Assembly: GCA_041738285.1 (NCBI GenBank)
Contig: JBGSQB010000029.1
Span: 1-64,000 of the forward strand
Origin: SZUA-521 sp041738285
GTDB lineage: Bacteria; Pseudomonadota; Gammaproteobacteria; Pseudomonadales; Azotimanducaceae
Reading direction: 5' to 3'
Length of the DNA stretch: 64,000 bases
A model generated the notes under the pieces. It was not told the DNA's origin. It worked only from the letters and a program-made list of their open reading frames with translations, and searched no databases. This document shows positions 42,930-51,466 of the stretch, in pieces. How positions within the stretch are numbered: the first letter of the stretch is position 1; every line of letters begins with the position of its first letter. A program made the position numbers and the translations under genes.

Positions 42930-44372
42930 ATGCAGTGGGTCGTTGACCATGTGTTCGCGGTCGTGCTGCTTGTGCTGTACACCGGCGTGCTCGTCTGGCA
43001 TGCGTGGCTCGGTAAGCGATCGAGTAAGGATGTAACGGACTACTACGTGGGCGGACGGGGCATGGGGGGCTTCGTCGTCGGCGCTTCGTTCTTTGCGACA
43101 CTTGTGAGCACGAACAGTTATATCGGCCATGCCGGAAAGGGCTACGAATATGGCCTACCGTGGTTTTTCATGGCCGGCCTCATGGTCGTGTTTGCCTGGG
43201 TCTCATGGCGAGTGGTTGCACCGCGCTTACGTGCATTCACAGCGGAGTGGGAGTCGGTGACGCTGCCGGACTTTCTGGCCGCGCGCTTTGGCGGCGGTAA
43301 CTGGCTGCGAGGTGCGGCCGCGATCGTGATCGTGTTCGCGAGCCTCTTGTACATCATTGCCATCTTCAAGGGTGCGGGCCACCTGTTCCAGATCTTTCTA
43401 GGTGTGTCGTACGAGGCATCCGTTGCGTTCATGCTGGTCATCGTCATGGGCTACACGGCGATGGGTGGCTTCATTTCGGTCGTGAGAACGGACGTGGTTC
43501 AGGGCGCCATGATGATTGCAGGCGCAATGCTGATGTTCTTCTTCGTCAGTCGCGCCGCCGGCGGCGTCGATGTCATTTTCGTCGCGCCGGAAACCGCCCC
43601 GCTGCGGCGGTTGGATGCAGGCGTGCCGCTACTGGTACTGCTCGGCATCGCCTTGTCGGGCTCGATCAAGCTCATTGTCGACCCGCGGCAGATCTCGCGC
43701 TTCTACGCACTGAGAGACGCACGCAGCATCCGTATGGGCATATGGGTTGCGGTGGGTGGGATTCTGATCGTGCAGGCGTGTCTGTTTCCCGTCGGTATGT
43801 ACGCGAGCGTTCTATTGAGCGGGGTGACGGACACCGATTTGATCGTCCCAACGCTCGTCAATGACTCCGCGGTCTTTCCGCGCGCAGCAGGAGATTTTCT
43901 GGTGGTCGCAATCATCGCGGCCGCCATGTCGTCACTCGACAGCGTGCTGCTCGTCGCCGCATCGGTGTTCACGCGAGACATCGCAGCCGAGGTGCGATCA
44001 CTGGATGGTGCAAGGCAGATTCGATGGACACGGGTCGGCGTCGTGGTCTTCGCCATCGCGGGTGCACTGCTTGCTCTGCGGCCACCTGGTGACATCATCG
44101 CGATAACGATCTTCTCGGGCAGCCTCTATGCTGTCTGCTTCACGCCAGCCATTCTGCTCGGCCTGCACTGGCGGCGTGGAGATGCGGTGAGTGTGCTGGC
44201 ATCGATGACCGTAGGCGTGTTCGTACTCGTTTCGTGGATGCTGAGCGGCGGTTCGAACACGCTACATGAGGTGTTCCCCGCACTTGCGGCGTCGTCGCTT
44301 ACCTATGTCACATGTGCCGCGACCCGGCCGCCGCACGCCCATCCACGAGTGACCGCCGCGTTTGCTACATAA
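42930..44372 (+). CDS. Sodium:solute symporter (SSS family)
   Basis: A 480-residue transporter of the SSS family with thirteen or so helices. Early residues KRSSKDVTDYYVGGRGMGGFVVGAS and FFATLVSTNSYIGHAGKGYEYG are typical. ADAAASS-type sodium-binding and the helix AIIAAAMSSLDSVLLVAASVFTRDI are present. It imports an unknown organic solute with sodium. The ATG at 42930 lies inside the coding frame that is open from 42885. A start there fits the family N-terminus. The 3' end overlaps the end of the convergent kinase gene by 8 bases. Confidence 0.88.
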   Translation: MQWVVDHVFAVVLLVLYTGVLVWHAWLGKRSSKDVTDYYVGGRGMGGFVVGASFFATLVSTNSYIGHAGKGYEYGLPWFFMAGLMVVFAWVSWRVVAPRLRAFTAEWESVTLPDFLAARFGGGNWLRGAAAIVIVFASLLYIIAIFKGAGHLFQIFLGVSYEASVAFMLVIVMGYTAMGGFISVVRTDVVQGAMMIAGAMLMFFFVSRAAGGVDVIFVAPETAPLRRLDAGVPLLVLLGIALSGSIKLIVDPRQISRFYALRDARSIRMGIWVAVGGILIVQACLFPVGMYASVLLSGVTDTDLIVPTLVNDSAVFPRAAGDFLVVAIIAAAMSSLDSVLLVAASVFTRDIAAEVRSLDGARQIRWTRVGVVVFAIAGALLALRPPGDIIAITIFSGSLYAVCFTPAILLGLHWRRGDAVSVLASMTVGVFVLVSWMLSGGSNTLHEVFPALAASSLTYVTCAATRPPHAHPRVTAAFAT

Positions 44373-45687
44373 CGACCGCCGGCAGATCGACTCGCACCGT
44401 CAATCCGCCACCGACTCGATCGAGGAGCGTGAGCGCGCCGCCATGCCTTCGCACCACTGCATTGGCGATGGCGAGTCCCAGACCGTTGCCGCCGGTCTCT
44501 CTATTGCGTGATGTCTCGAGCCGGGTGAAGGGTTTGAGCACACGGGCGCGGGCCTCCTCGGGTATGCCGGGTCCGCGATCGGATATCTCGATGCGTATCA
44601 GGCCATTGGTTCGGGCCAGAGCCACTTCAGCACCCGCGCCATATCGAATCGCATTGTCAATGAGGTTCGTGAAGGCACGCTTGAGTGCGATCGGACGGGC
44701 GACGATCGACAGATGCGTCGGACCGTCGTAGTGAGCATCGTGTCCCAGATCGCCGGCATCGTTCACGAGGCGCTGAAGCAGGCTCGGCAGGTCGACGGCG
44801 ACCGTCGCCTCGTCGGCTCGGTCTTCACGGGCAAATGCCAGTACGCTGTCGAGTAATGCCGTCATCTCGGCGATGTCCCGGCGCGCGCGCTCGAGCTGCT
44901 CGGGCTCCGCGATGAAGTCGGTGCGCAGTTCCAGGCGGGTGAGGAACGTGCGCAGGTCGTGCGACACGGCCGCGAGCATGTTGGTGCGTTCTTCGAGGTG
45001 CTCGGCGATCCGCGCATGCGTTGCGTTGAATGCCGCGGCCAGGCGGCGGACTTCCTTGGGTCCTGCATGTTCATCGAGTGGCGTGTTGTCGGTGTCACTG
45101 CCCAGCTGCTCCGCGGCGGCGACGAACCGAGGCAGCTGACGCAGCGAGCCTCGCGCGAGCCACAACATCACACCGAGCACGATTACCACGAACAGCAGAT
45201 TCCATGACAGCGCCAGGCTCGTCCAGGTGGACTCGAGGACGCCCGAATCGGACTGCGCAACCAGCCAGCGCCCATCGGCGCGTTGCAATCCCATGTTCAT
45301 TCGCGTGCGGGGGCGGCCCTCGTCACGATCGGTGTTGAACTCGAGTGCAAAGGGTCGAGGGGACAGGTGGGCTAGTGTGGTGGACACAGCGCCACGCACT
45401 TCGTCCGTATGTGGCCAGCGCCGATGCGTGTTCGCCGGCATGTTGGGTTCGATACGAATCTGAAATTCCGGCCCATTGAACGCGCGCAGCAGCGTTGCGT
45501 CGTCCATCTCTGATTGCAGGAGCAGATGGTCGATCGACGCCAGGCGTTCGGCCGTGGAGGTAGCAAGCGCCGTCGCCGAGGTCAGCAACCGATCGTGGAT
45601 GTGGTAGGTGTGCATCGTGACGAGCAGGGTGAGCGCACCCGCGACGATGATCCACGACACTCGCGCCAACATGCCCTGGGGCCACAT
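44365..45687 (-). CDS. Sensor histidine kinase of an OmpR-type two-component system
   Basis: A 440-residue membrane kinase. Transmembrane helices at about 10-26 and 160-178 enclose a periplasmic sensor of about 130 residues. HAMP follows, then the phospho-acceptor His243 in AAVSHDLRTFLTRLELR. ATP-binding boxes are LIDNAIRYG, SDRGPGIP and GGNGLGLAIA. It should phosphorylate the regulator whose stop overlaps its start (TGATG). The sensor domain has no recognisable fold. Divergent genes for a Spy-like periplasmic protein and a methyltransferase suggest an envelope-stress or metal-stress role. Confidence 0.92.
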   Translation of the reverse strand: MWPQGMLARVSWIIVAGALTLLVTMHTYHIHDRLLTSATALATSTAERLASIDHLLLQSEMDDATLLRAFNGPEFQIRIEPNMPANTHRRWPHTDEVRGAVSTTLAHLSPRPFALEFNTDRDEGRPRTRMNMGLQRADGRWLVAQSDSGVLESTWTSLALSWNLLFVVIVLGVMLWLARGSLRQLPRFVAAAEQLGSDTDNTPLDEHAGPKEVRRLAAAFNATHARIAEHLEERTNMLAAVSHDLRTFLTRLELRTDFIAEPEQLERARRDIAEMTALLDSVLAFAREDRADEATVAVDLPSLLQRLVNDAGDLGHDAHYDGPTHLSIVARPIALKRAFTNLIDNAIRYGAGAEVALARTNGLIRIEISDRGPGIPEEARARVLKPFTRLETSRNRETGGNGLGLAIANAVVRRHGGALTLLDRVGGGLTVRVDLPAVVM

Positions 45688-46409
45688 CAGTGCGACCTCG
45701 ACGAAGTGACGACGGCCGCGAACAGGTATCCGCCGCCGCGGACCGTGCGGATCAGAGTAGGCTCCTTGGGGTCCGTTTCGATCTTGTGACGCAGGCGCGA
45801 CAGTTGTACGTCGATGCTGCGATCGAACGGACCTGCGCTGCGACCCTTGGTCATGTCGAGCAGTTCGTCCCGATTCAGCACCCGGCCGGGGTTGCGCGCG
45901 AGTGCGAGCAGGAGGTCGAACTCGCCGGCGGTGAGGCTCAGGACCGTGCCATCTGCGTTGCTGAGCGCTCTTCGTCCGGGCCACAGTCGCCAACCGGCGA
46001 ACTCGAGCGCCTCGGCTGGATCGTTCAGGTGCACGCCGAGGGAGGGGCCGGCGCGTCTGAGCACAGCGCGTATTCGCGCCAGCAGCTCGCGGCTCCCGAA
46101 CGGCTTGGTGAGATAGTCGTCGGCGCCCATTTCCAGTCCGATCACGCGATCGGTCTCTTCGGCCAGCGCCGTGAGCAGAATGACCGGCATCGAGGAACGT
46201 TCGCGTAGGGAACGGCACAGCGACAAACCATCTTCACCGGGCATCATGATGTCGAGCACGACCAGGTCGTAGTGAATGCGCGCCAGCGCCTTGCGCATCG
46301 CATCGCCGTTAGCAGCGGCGTCGGCATTGAAGCCATGGCGCACCAGGTACCCGCACAGCAGGCTTCGGATCTCGGCGTCGTCATCGACGATCAGTATCGT
46401 GTTGGTCAT
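45687..46409 (-). CDS. OmpR/CpxR-type response regulator
   Basis: A 240-residue protein with an N-terminal receiver (LIVDDDAEIRSLL, phosphoacceptor Asp53 in VLDIMMPG, LLTALAEETDRV with the Thr switch, and TKPF) and a C-terminal winged-helix DNA-binding domain (LLALARNPGRVLNRDELLDMTK, SIDVQLSRLRHKIE, RTVRGGGYLFA). It probably controls its own operon and the divergent gene through the GTAAC repeats at 46443-46458. The first gene of the pair is transcribed toward the kinase, whose start overlaps its stop. Confidence 0.93.
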   Translation of the reverse strand: MTNTILIVDDDAEIRSLLCGYLVRHGFNADAAANGDAMRKALARIHYDLVVLDIMMPGEDGLSLCRSLRERSSMPVILLTALAEETDRVIGLEMGADDYLTKPFGSRELLARIRAVLRRAGPSLGVHLNDPAEALEFAGWRLWPGRRALSNADGTVLSLTAGEFDLLLALARNPGRVLNRDELLDMTKGRSAGPFDRSIDVQLSRLRHKIETDPKEPTLIRTVRGGGYLFAAVVTSSRSH

Positions 46410-46442
46410 GCGGCGACGTTACCGCCCAGGCGGCCGTGTTGC

Positions 46443-46458
46443 TGTAACGGACTGTAAC
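46443..46458. promoter_or_regulatory. Direct repeat TGTAAC-N4-TGTAAC, candidate operator for the CpxR-like regulator
   Basis: Two copies of TGTAAC begin 10 bases apart, a spacing and sequence close to the CpxR box GTAAA-N5-GTAAA of E. coli. The second copy forms the palindrome TAACGTTA (46455-46462). Inverted GTTAC copies flank it at 46418-46422 and 46482-46486. The site lies 34 bases upstream of the response-regulator start and about 104 bases from the Spy-like gene, so one regulator could act on both divergent genes. Confidence 0.6.
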
Positions 46459-46561
46459 GTTAGCCGGTTCTGTTGCACGCCGTTACCAACCGTCATCCCC
46501 CGAACATCCTTGGCGGCGGCCGGGTCCATACCATGGGCCTGACTCGTTGATGGAGCTTGCG

Positions 46562-47083
46562 ATGACGGTTTGGAAAGTCTGCTTGATCAGTCTCGTGACG
46601 ACTCTTTCGCTGGTGGCCATCGTTGCCCTGACGGCCATGTTGCTGTATCGGGGAGGTGGGCATGGCGCACACGGATTCGGTAGCGGCATCATGGGCGCGC
46701 ATCGGATGCGGGCACTGGCGTTCTCGGCCGGCCACCGCGACGTCTGCGCTCACCTGTCCGATGCCAGTGTGAGCGTGCATGCTGAAGTCGCAACACTCTG
46801 GGTCGATCGACAACTCGAGCTGACCGATTCACAGCGTGCGGCGCTGGTGCCGCTCATCGACGGCATGTCGGAGGCCGCGCGGGAGCTCGCGCCGCTGTGC
46901 GACTCGCCCCACGACGATGCCCGTGCCGCAGTTTCGCTCGCGGCTGATGTCGCAGATACGGTGGGCCGCACGGCACGGCGCATCGACGATCGCTTCGATG
47001 CGTTCTACGATACGTTGGATGAAAGCCAGCGCGCTCAGCTCGATGGTTTCACTGCCCGGCACCGAGGAATGCACCACCGATGA
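46562..47083 (+). CDS. Spy/CpxP-like periplasmic protein
   Basis: A 173-residue protein with an N-terminal hydrophobic anchor or signal (residues about 8-28). The mature part is alpha-helical and carries two LTxxQ-like motifs, LTDSQRAALVPLIDGM and LDESQRAQLDGFTARHR, a hallmark of Spy/CpxP-type envelope chaperones and of zinc-resistance ZraP relatives. Histidines are enriched near both ends (GGGHGAHGFG, RHRGMHHR), consistent with metal binding. GGAG at 46552 precedes ATG 46562, so an upstream ATG at 46550 is less likely. Its stop overlaps the next gene (ATGA). Probably feeds back on the divergent two-component system. Confidence 0.75.
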   Translation: MTVWKVCLISLVTTLSLVAIVALTAMLLYRGGGHGAHGFGSGIMGAHRMRALAFSAGHRDVCAHLSDASVSVHAEVATLWVDRQLELTDSQRAALVPLIDGMSEAARELAPLCDSPHDDARAAVSLAADVADTVGRTARRIDDRFDAFYDTLDESQRAQLDGFTARHRGMHHR

Positions 47084-47529
47084 CGCCGCGCTCAGTCAAT
47101 CCGCCGCACTACTTCCTCGGTAGTCTCGTGCTGATGATCGGACTCGCCCAGATCGAATTGGCGCGCGATCTGATCGCTGCGCCTTGGCAGTGGCTGGGTA
47201 TCATCCCCATTACGGCCGGCGTGATCGTTGCGATGCTCGCAGCACGGCAGTTCGGTCGGGTGGGCACCAACATCGTGCCGCTGACCCCGTCGAGCACGAT
47301 GGTGACTGACGGTATGTTCCGTTGGTCGAGGAACCCCATGTACGTCGGCATGATATCGACGCTCTGTGGCGTGGCGCTGCTGTTCAACGCGCTGTTGCCG
47401 TGGGTTGTGGTGGTGGCGTTTGCGGTGTTGCTGAAGCGGCACTTCGTCCGCCATGAGGAGGCATTGATGACCAAGACGTTCGGTGAGCGCTACATCGAAT
47501 ACCAGGGTCGAGTGCGGCGCTGGGTCTAG
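47080..47529 (+). CDS. Isoprenylcysteine carboxyl methyltransferase-like membrane protein
   Basis: A 149-residue polytopic protein of the ICMT/PEMT-like family. Three or four helices are visible, and the SAM-binding motif of the family is TDGMFRWSRNPMYVGMI then RHEEALMTKTFGERYIEYQGRVRRWV. Bacterial members methylate isoprenoids or phospholipids; the substrate is not known. It overlaps the Spy-like gene by 4 bases (ATGA), so the two are translated together. The link to the divergent two-component system suggests it is part of an envelope-stress response. Confidence 0.85.
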   Translation: MTPRSVNPPHYFLGSLVLMIGLAQIELARDLIAAPWQWLGIIPITAGVIVAMLAARQFGRVGTNIVPLTPSSTMVTDGMFRWSRNPMYVGMISTLCGVALLFNALLPWVVVVAFAVLLKRHFVRHEEALMTKTFGERYIEYQGRVRRWV

Positions 47530-47547
47530 TGGCGCACTACACTAGGG

Positions 47548-48519
47548 TCAAGCCCGGGCTTTGGCTTTCTTCACTCGCAGCCGCGCATTGAAATAGGTCA
47601 GATCGATGACCTGCGCGAGTTCGAGCAGCTTCAACTGACATTCATCGATGAAGTCGTGCAGCGCTTTGCCCTCTAGCTTGCCGGTATCGGTCTGGTTCGT
47701 GAATCGGATGACCTTGTTGATTGCGGTCAGAGGCTTGTCGTTACGCGGCAGGCTGCGCAGCGAATTACGGATGCGCAGCAGGCAGTACAGGAAGCCCCGC
47801 GGCAACTCTGGATTGCGGAACAGGAAGTCGAGCACCAGCGGCTGGGCCACTGGTTCACCGATCGACAGGTGGTACGACTGCATCGAGTGCAGCGAGCGCA
47901 GTACCGAGCGCCACTGCAGTTGCGTGTACGGTTCGAGGCCGTCGGTGCCATCGCTCAGTTGGTCGACCGATCGCACGTCGATGATGCGTGTCGTCATGTC
48001 GGCGCGTTCGAGGTATTGCCCGATGCGCAGGAAATTCCATGCGCTTCCGTGAATCATGCTGCCGGAGAGGAACCCGTCGAGGTGCTGCGCGCGCCGCATG
48101 ACGAGGTCCATCACCTCGGATACACGGGTGCGCGACAACGTACCAGATAGCTCGTTCTTGGCGTGCAGGTACAGATCGTTGATGTACTCGAACGACACGC
48201 GCGGCATGATTTCTCGAATGGTGCGCGCGTTCTCCCGCGCGAAACCGATGGAGCTCAGCATCGAGCCCGAGTAGCGCGTGTCCGCCACCATGAAGCGGAT
48301 GACACTGCGCTCATCTGGCGTCTCGTAGAGCTTCTTGAACTGGTCGAAGTCACCCATGATGTCGACGAGCGAGCGCCATGCCAGTGGCCGACGGCTCGGC
48401 AGATCGATCAACAGATTGCTGTTGACCATGACGAGGCGTGCCGTGCTCTCCGAACGCTCGAGATAGCGGCCGAGCCAGTAGACGCGTTCGGCGGTGCGGG
48501 AAAGAGTGTGTTGGGTCAT
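47548..48519 (-). CDS. Alpha-E domain protein (DUF403)
   Basis: A 323-residue all-helical protein. SRTAERVYWLGRYLERSESTARLV is the DUF403 start and RGFLYCLLRIRNSLRSLP a conserved later segment. Alpha-E proteins pair with circularly permuted ATP-grasp proteins and transglutaminases in unknown peptide-forming systems. The gene overlaps the ATP-grasp gene by 4 bases. No transglutaminase gene is seen downstream, where the convergent methyltransferase gene lies. Confidence 0.93.
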   Translation of the reverse strand: MTQHTLSRTAERVYWLGRYLERSESTARLVMVNSNLLIDLPSRRPLAWRSLVDIMGDFDQFKKLYETPDERSVIRFMVADTRYSGSMLSSIGFARENARTIREIMPRVSFEYINDLYLHAKNELSGTLSRTRVSEVMDLVMRRAQHLDGFLSGSMIHGSAWNFLRIGQYLERADMTTRIIDVRSVDQLSDGTDGLEPYTQLQWRSVLRSLHSMQSYHLSIGEPVAQPLVLDFLFRNPELPRGFLYCLLRIRNSLRSLPRNDKPLTAINKVIRFTNQTDTGKLEGKALHDFIDECQLKLLELAQVIDLTYFNARLRVKKAKARA

Positions 48520-49964
48520 AGGTCCACGATCCAGGTGTCTTTGCTGCCGCCGCCTTGGGATGAGTTGACCACGATCGAGCCCTTGCGCATCGCTACACGC
48601 GTCAGGCCGCCCATGGTCACGTAGATGTCCTTGCCGGACAGAATGAACGGCCGCAGATCCAGGTGCCTGGGTTCGGCGTGGGTATCGACGATGGTAGGTG
48701 CGGTCGACAGATTCAGCATGGGTTGCGCCATGTAGTTGCGCGGGTTGGCGAGAATCTGACGGACGAACTTGCGACGCTCCGCCTTGGTGGCCTTTGGCCC
48801 GATCAACATACCGTAGCCGCCGGATTCATTGGCAGGCTTTACCACCATTTTGTCGATGTTCTCGATGACATAGTCGCGCTGGGCCTTGTCCACGCACCGA
48901 TAGGACGGCACGTTCGGCAAGATCGGTTCTTCCGACATGTAGTAACGGATGAGGTCGGGGACGTGGGTGTACACGACCTTGTCGTCGGCGACCCCACAAC
49001 CGGGTGCGTTGGCGAGCGCGACGTTGCCCTTGCGCCAGGCGCGCATGAGGCCGGGTACGCCAAGCGTCGAATCCTTGCGGAACACCTTCGGGTCGATGAA
49101 CAGATCGTCGATGCGCCGGTAGATCACATCGACGCGCACCAGTCCGTCGATGGTGCGCATGTAGACGCAATCGTCTTTGCCAACCACGAGATCGGATCCG
49201 GCGACCAGTTCGCATGCCATGGCTTGGGCGAGGTAGGCGTGCTCGAAGTAGGCGGAGTTGTAGATGCCAGGCGTCAACACGACGACTTCGGGATCCTTGA
49301 CCCCCTTTGGTGCAAGGGAGCGCAGGGTACGCAGCAGCTGGTCTGCGTAGGTGTCGACCGGATGAATGCGGTCGTTCTGGAACAGTTCCGGAAAGACCCG
49401 TTTCATCACTTCACGGTTCTCGAGCATGTAGGACACGCCCGAAGGCACCCGCAAGTTGTCTTCCAGGACATACACGGTGCCATCGCCGTCGCGCACCAGA
49501 TCGCTGCCACAGATATGAGACCACACGCCGTGCGGTGGACTCACTCCAACGCACTCCGGGCGGAAGTCCTTCGACTTCTCGATCAGTTCGCGTGGTACGA
49601 CGCCATCCTTCAGTACGCGCTGCTGGTGGTAGACATCGTCGATGAATCGGTTGAGCGCGGTGACGCGCTGTTTCAGCCCGCGCTCGATCTGGTCCCATTC
49701 ACGTTTGACGATGATCCGCGGGATGATGTCGAAAGGCCATTCGCGGTCGATCGAGCCGCTGCCTTCACCGGTGTAAACGGTGAACGTGATACCCATCGTC
49801 CGGATGGCAAGCTCGGCGGCACTCTTGCGCGCTTTGAGTTCGGCGTCGGACAACGCCGCGAGGGTCTGGCAGAGGTTTGCGGCGCCGGGTCGTGGTCGAC
49901 CACGTTCGGTAATGATCTCATCCCACAGCCCTTTGGCGTCGTACGACTTCCAGTCGATTGTCAT
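48516..49964 (-). CDS. Circularly permuted ATP-grasp type 2 protein (DUF404/407)
   Basis: A 482-residue protein with FTVYTGEGSGSIDREWPFDIIPRII at the start of the core, YVLEDNLRVPSGVSYMLENR as an ATP-grasp nucleotide region, RVDVIYRRIDDLFIDPKVF and MVVKPANESGGYGMLIGP. The family probably forms amide bonds with ATP and was named from its permuted fold. It sits upstream of the alpha-E gene in the usual order; both are translated on the minus strand. The start at 49964 (MTIDWKSYDAKGLWDE) fits the family. Confidence 0.93.
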   Translation of the reverse strand: MTIDWKSYDAKGLWDEIITERGRPRPGAANLCQTLAALSDAELKARKSAAELAIRTMGITFTVYTGEGSGSIDREWPFDIIPRIIVKREWDQIERGLKQRVTALNRFIDDVYHQQRVLKDGVVPRELIEKSKDFRPECVGVSPPHGVWSHICGSDLVRDGDGTVYVLEDNLRVPSGVSYMLENREVMKRVFPELFQNDRIHPVDTYADQLLRTLRSLAPKGVKDPEVVVLTPGIYNSAYFEHAYLAQAMACELVAGSDLVVGKDDCVYMRTIDGLVRVDVIYRRIDDLFIDPKVFRKDSTLGVPGLMRAWRKGNVALANAPGCGVADDKVVYTHVPDLIRYYMSEEPILPNVPSYRCVDKAQRDYVIENIDKMVVKPANESGGYGMLIGPKATKAERRKFVRQILANPRNYMAQPMLNLSTAPTIVDTHAEPRHLDLRPFILSGKDIYVTMGGLTRVAMRKGSIVVNSSQGGGSKDTWIVDL

Positions 49965-49994
49965 CTGAAAATCCGTTTTGGGAAGCCCATTCTA

Positions 49995-50168
49995 GTGTGG
50001 TGTCCCGAAGATATCTTTACTTCGTTCGCCGCGCCCGCAGGGAGCGTGCCGGACGCGCCATCGCGTTGTTCCGCCTGGTCGCCATATGGCCCGATATGCC
50101 TCCTCGCCGTGCCTAGCGCTGGCGTCGTCCGGCGCGCAGGATGCAAAGATATCTGTGGGACACCACAC
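49995..50168. repeat. MITE-like inverted repeat, family D
   Basis: Arms of about 24-26 bases (49995-50020 and 50145-50168) pair imperfectly: the left reads GTGTGGTGTCCCGAAGATA and continues TCTTTAC, the right AAAGATATCTGTGGGACAC then CACAC. The interior of about 125 bases begins TTCGTTCGCCGC, a segment also found in the loop of family A copy 2. It lies in the divergent gap between the ATP-grasp and serine-hydrolase genes and may carry promoter or terminator function. No coding potential. Confidence 0.7.
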
Positions 50169-50272
50169 GAGCGCAGCTGTGCTTCATTTGCCGGTGCAGC
50201 GCCAACGGCGCCACCAAACCGCGCCCAGATCCAGGCTAGAATACGCCTCCGCCGACGACACGAATCAGACCC

Positions 50273-51466
50273 ATGCTCGATGGTTCCCTGCATCCTGACT
50301 ATGCCGACGTAGCTGCCGCGCTGTTGCGTCAGATCCCCAAGCAATCACCTGGCGGTGCCGCCGTGTGCGTCTACCACAACGGTCGCAAAGTGGTGGACAT
50401 CTGGGGTGGCACGAAAGATCGCGATGGTAGTCCATGGACCGCCGATACCACCGCGCCATCGTTCTCGACGACGAAGGGCGTGCTGTCGACACTCATGCAC
50501 ATCCTGGTCGATCAAGGCCGCGCCCGCTACGACGATACCATCGCGATGCACTGGCCGGAATTCGGCGCCAACGGCAAAGAAGACATCACGATCCGTCAGG
50601 CGATGTGCCACGAAGCGGGACTGTACCGCCTCGACGAGATGATCAGTCACGCGGAGGAAATCCTCGACTGGGTGCACATGAAGCAACTGATCGCGGAAGC
50701 GCGTCCGGCACACGAGCCGGGGATGCGGCATGGCTATCACGCGCTCACCTACGGATGGCTGATCGGCGGTCTGATCGAACAGATCACGGGGCAGCCGCTT
50801 CATGACGTGCTGAGGCGGGAGATCGTCGAACCGCTCGACCTCGACGGCATGTATATCGGGATGCCTGATGAGGCACTCAATCGCCGTGCGCGACTGATCA
50901 CCCACGACGGCGTGATGCGTCCGACTTCGGTCGGCGACGGCTGGCAGGAGAAGTTGCGAGAGTGGCTCGAGATCGCACTGGAGAAGGTCGGTATCGAGAT
51001 CTCGGAGTTCCGGTCAGCCATGTCGCTCAATGAACCCTTCGATTGGAATGCGCAGGCGACGGTGCAAGCGGTCATCCCCGCAGCGAACGGCCAGTTCACC
51101 GCCCGTTCGCTGGCGCGCATGTACGCGATGATTGGCTGCGGCGGAGAAATCGACGGCGTCCGCCTGCTGGGAGAAGACCGGGTGCGTGAGATCTGTCGCG
51201 TGCATAGCCGCACGCGCGATCGCGTGCTCTTCATCCCGATGCACTGGCGTATGGGTTACCACCGCGTATTCGCGCTCGGTGTCTCCGCACCCATGGCGTT
51301 CGGGCACTTCGGCTACGGCGGCAGTGGCGCCTTCTGCGACCCATCGCGAAACCTCGCAGTAGCGCTCACCGTCAACAGCGGTGTGGGGACACCAACCGGC
51401 GATGGTCGGATGCCGCGCATTGCCCGTGCCGCGATCAGAACGGTCGACCGGTTGCGCGCCTCGTGA
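50273..51466 (+). CDS. Serine hydrolase of the beta-lactamase/esterase (class C-like) family
   Basis: A 397-residue cytosolic-looking enzyme (no signal peptide). The nucleophile motif S-x-x-K is Ser65-Thr-Thr-Lys68 (PSFSTTKGVLSTLMH); YHALTYGWLIGGLIEQITGQPL is the second signature region with the Tyr motif, and FGHFGYGGSGAFCDP is the substrate-wall HxG-like segment. Such proteins hydrolyse esters or beta-lactam-like amides (EstB/LACTB-type). Substrate unknown. GTG of the next gene overlaps its stop (GTGA). Confidence 0.9.
   Translation: MLDGSLHPDYADVAAALLRQIPKQSPGGAAVCVYHNGRKVVDIWGGTKDRDGSPWTADTTAPSFSTTKGVLSTLMHILVDQGRARYDDTIAMHWPEFGANGKEDITIRQAMCHEAGLYRLDEMISHAEEILDWVHMKQLIAEARPAHEPGMRHGYHALTYGWLIGGLIEQITGQPLHDVLRREIVEPLDLDGMYIGMPDEALNRRARLITHDGVMRPTSVGDGWQEKLREWLEIALEKVGIEISEFRSAMSLNEPFDWNAQATVQAVIPAANGQFTARSLARMYAMIGCGGEIDGVRLLGEDRVREICRVHSRTRDRVLFIPMHWRMGYHRVFALGVSAPMAFGHFGYGGSGAFCDPSRNLAVALTVNSGVGTPTGDGRMPRIARAAIRTVDRLRAS

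Noticed and set aside
48663..50312. Open plus-strand frame of 549 codons opposite the ATP-grasp gene
   Set aside because: Antisense of a well conserved gene in a GC-rich genome, runs through a repeat, and has no recognisable domain.
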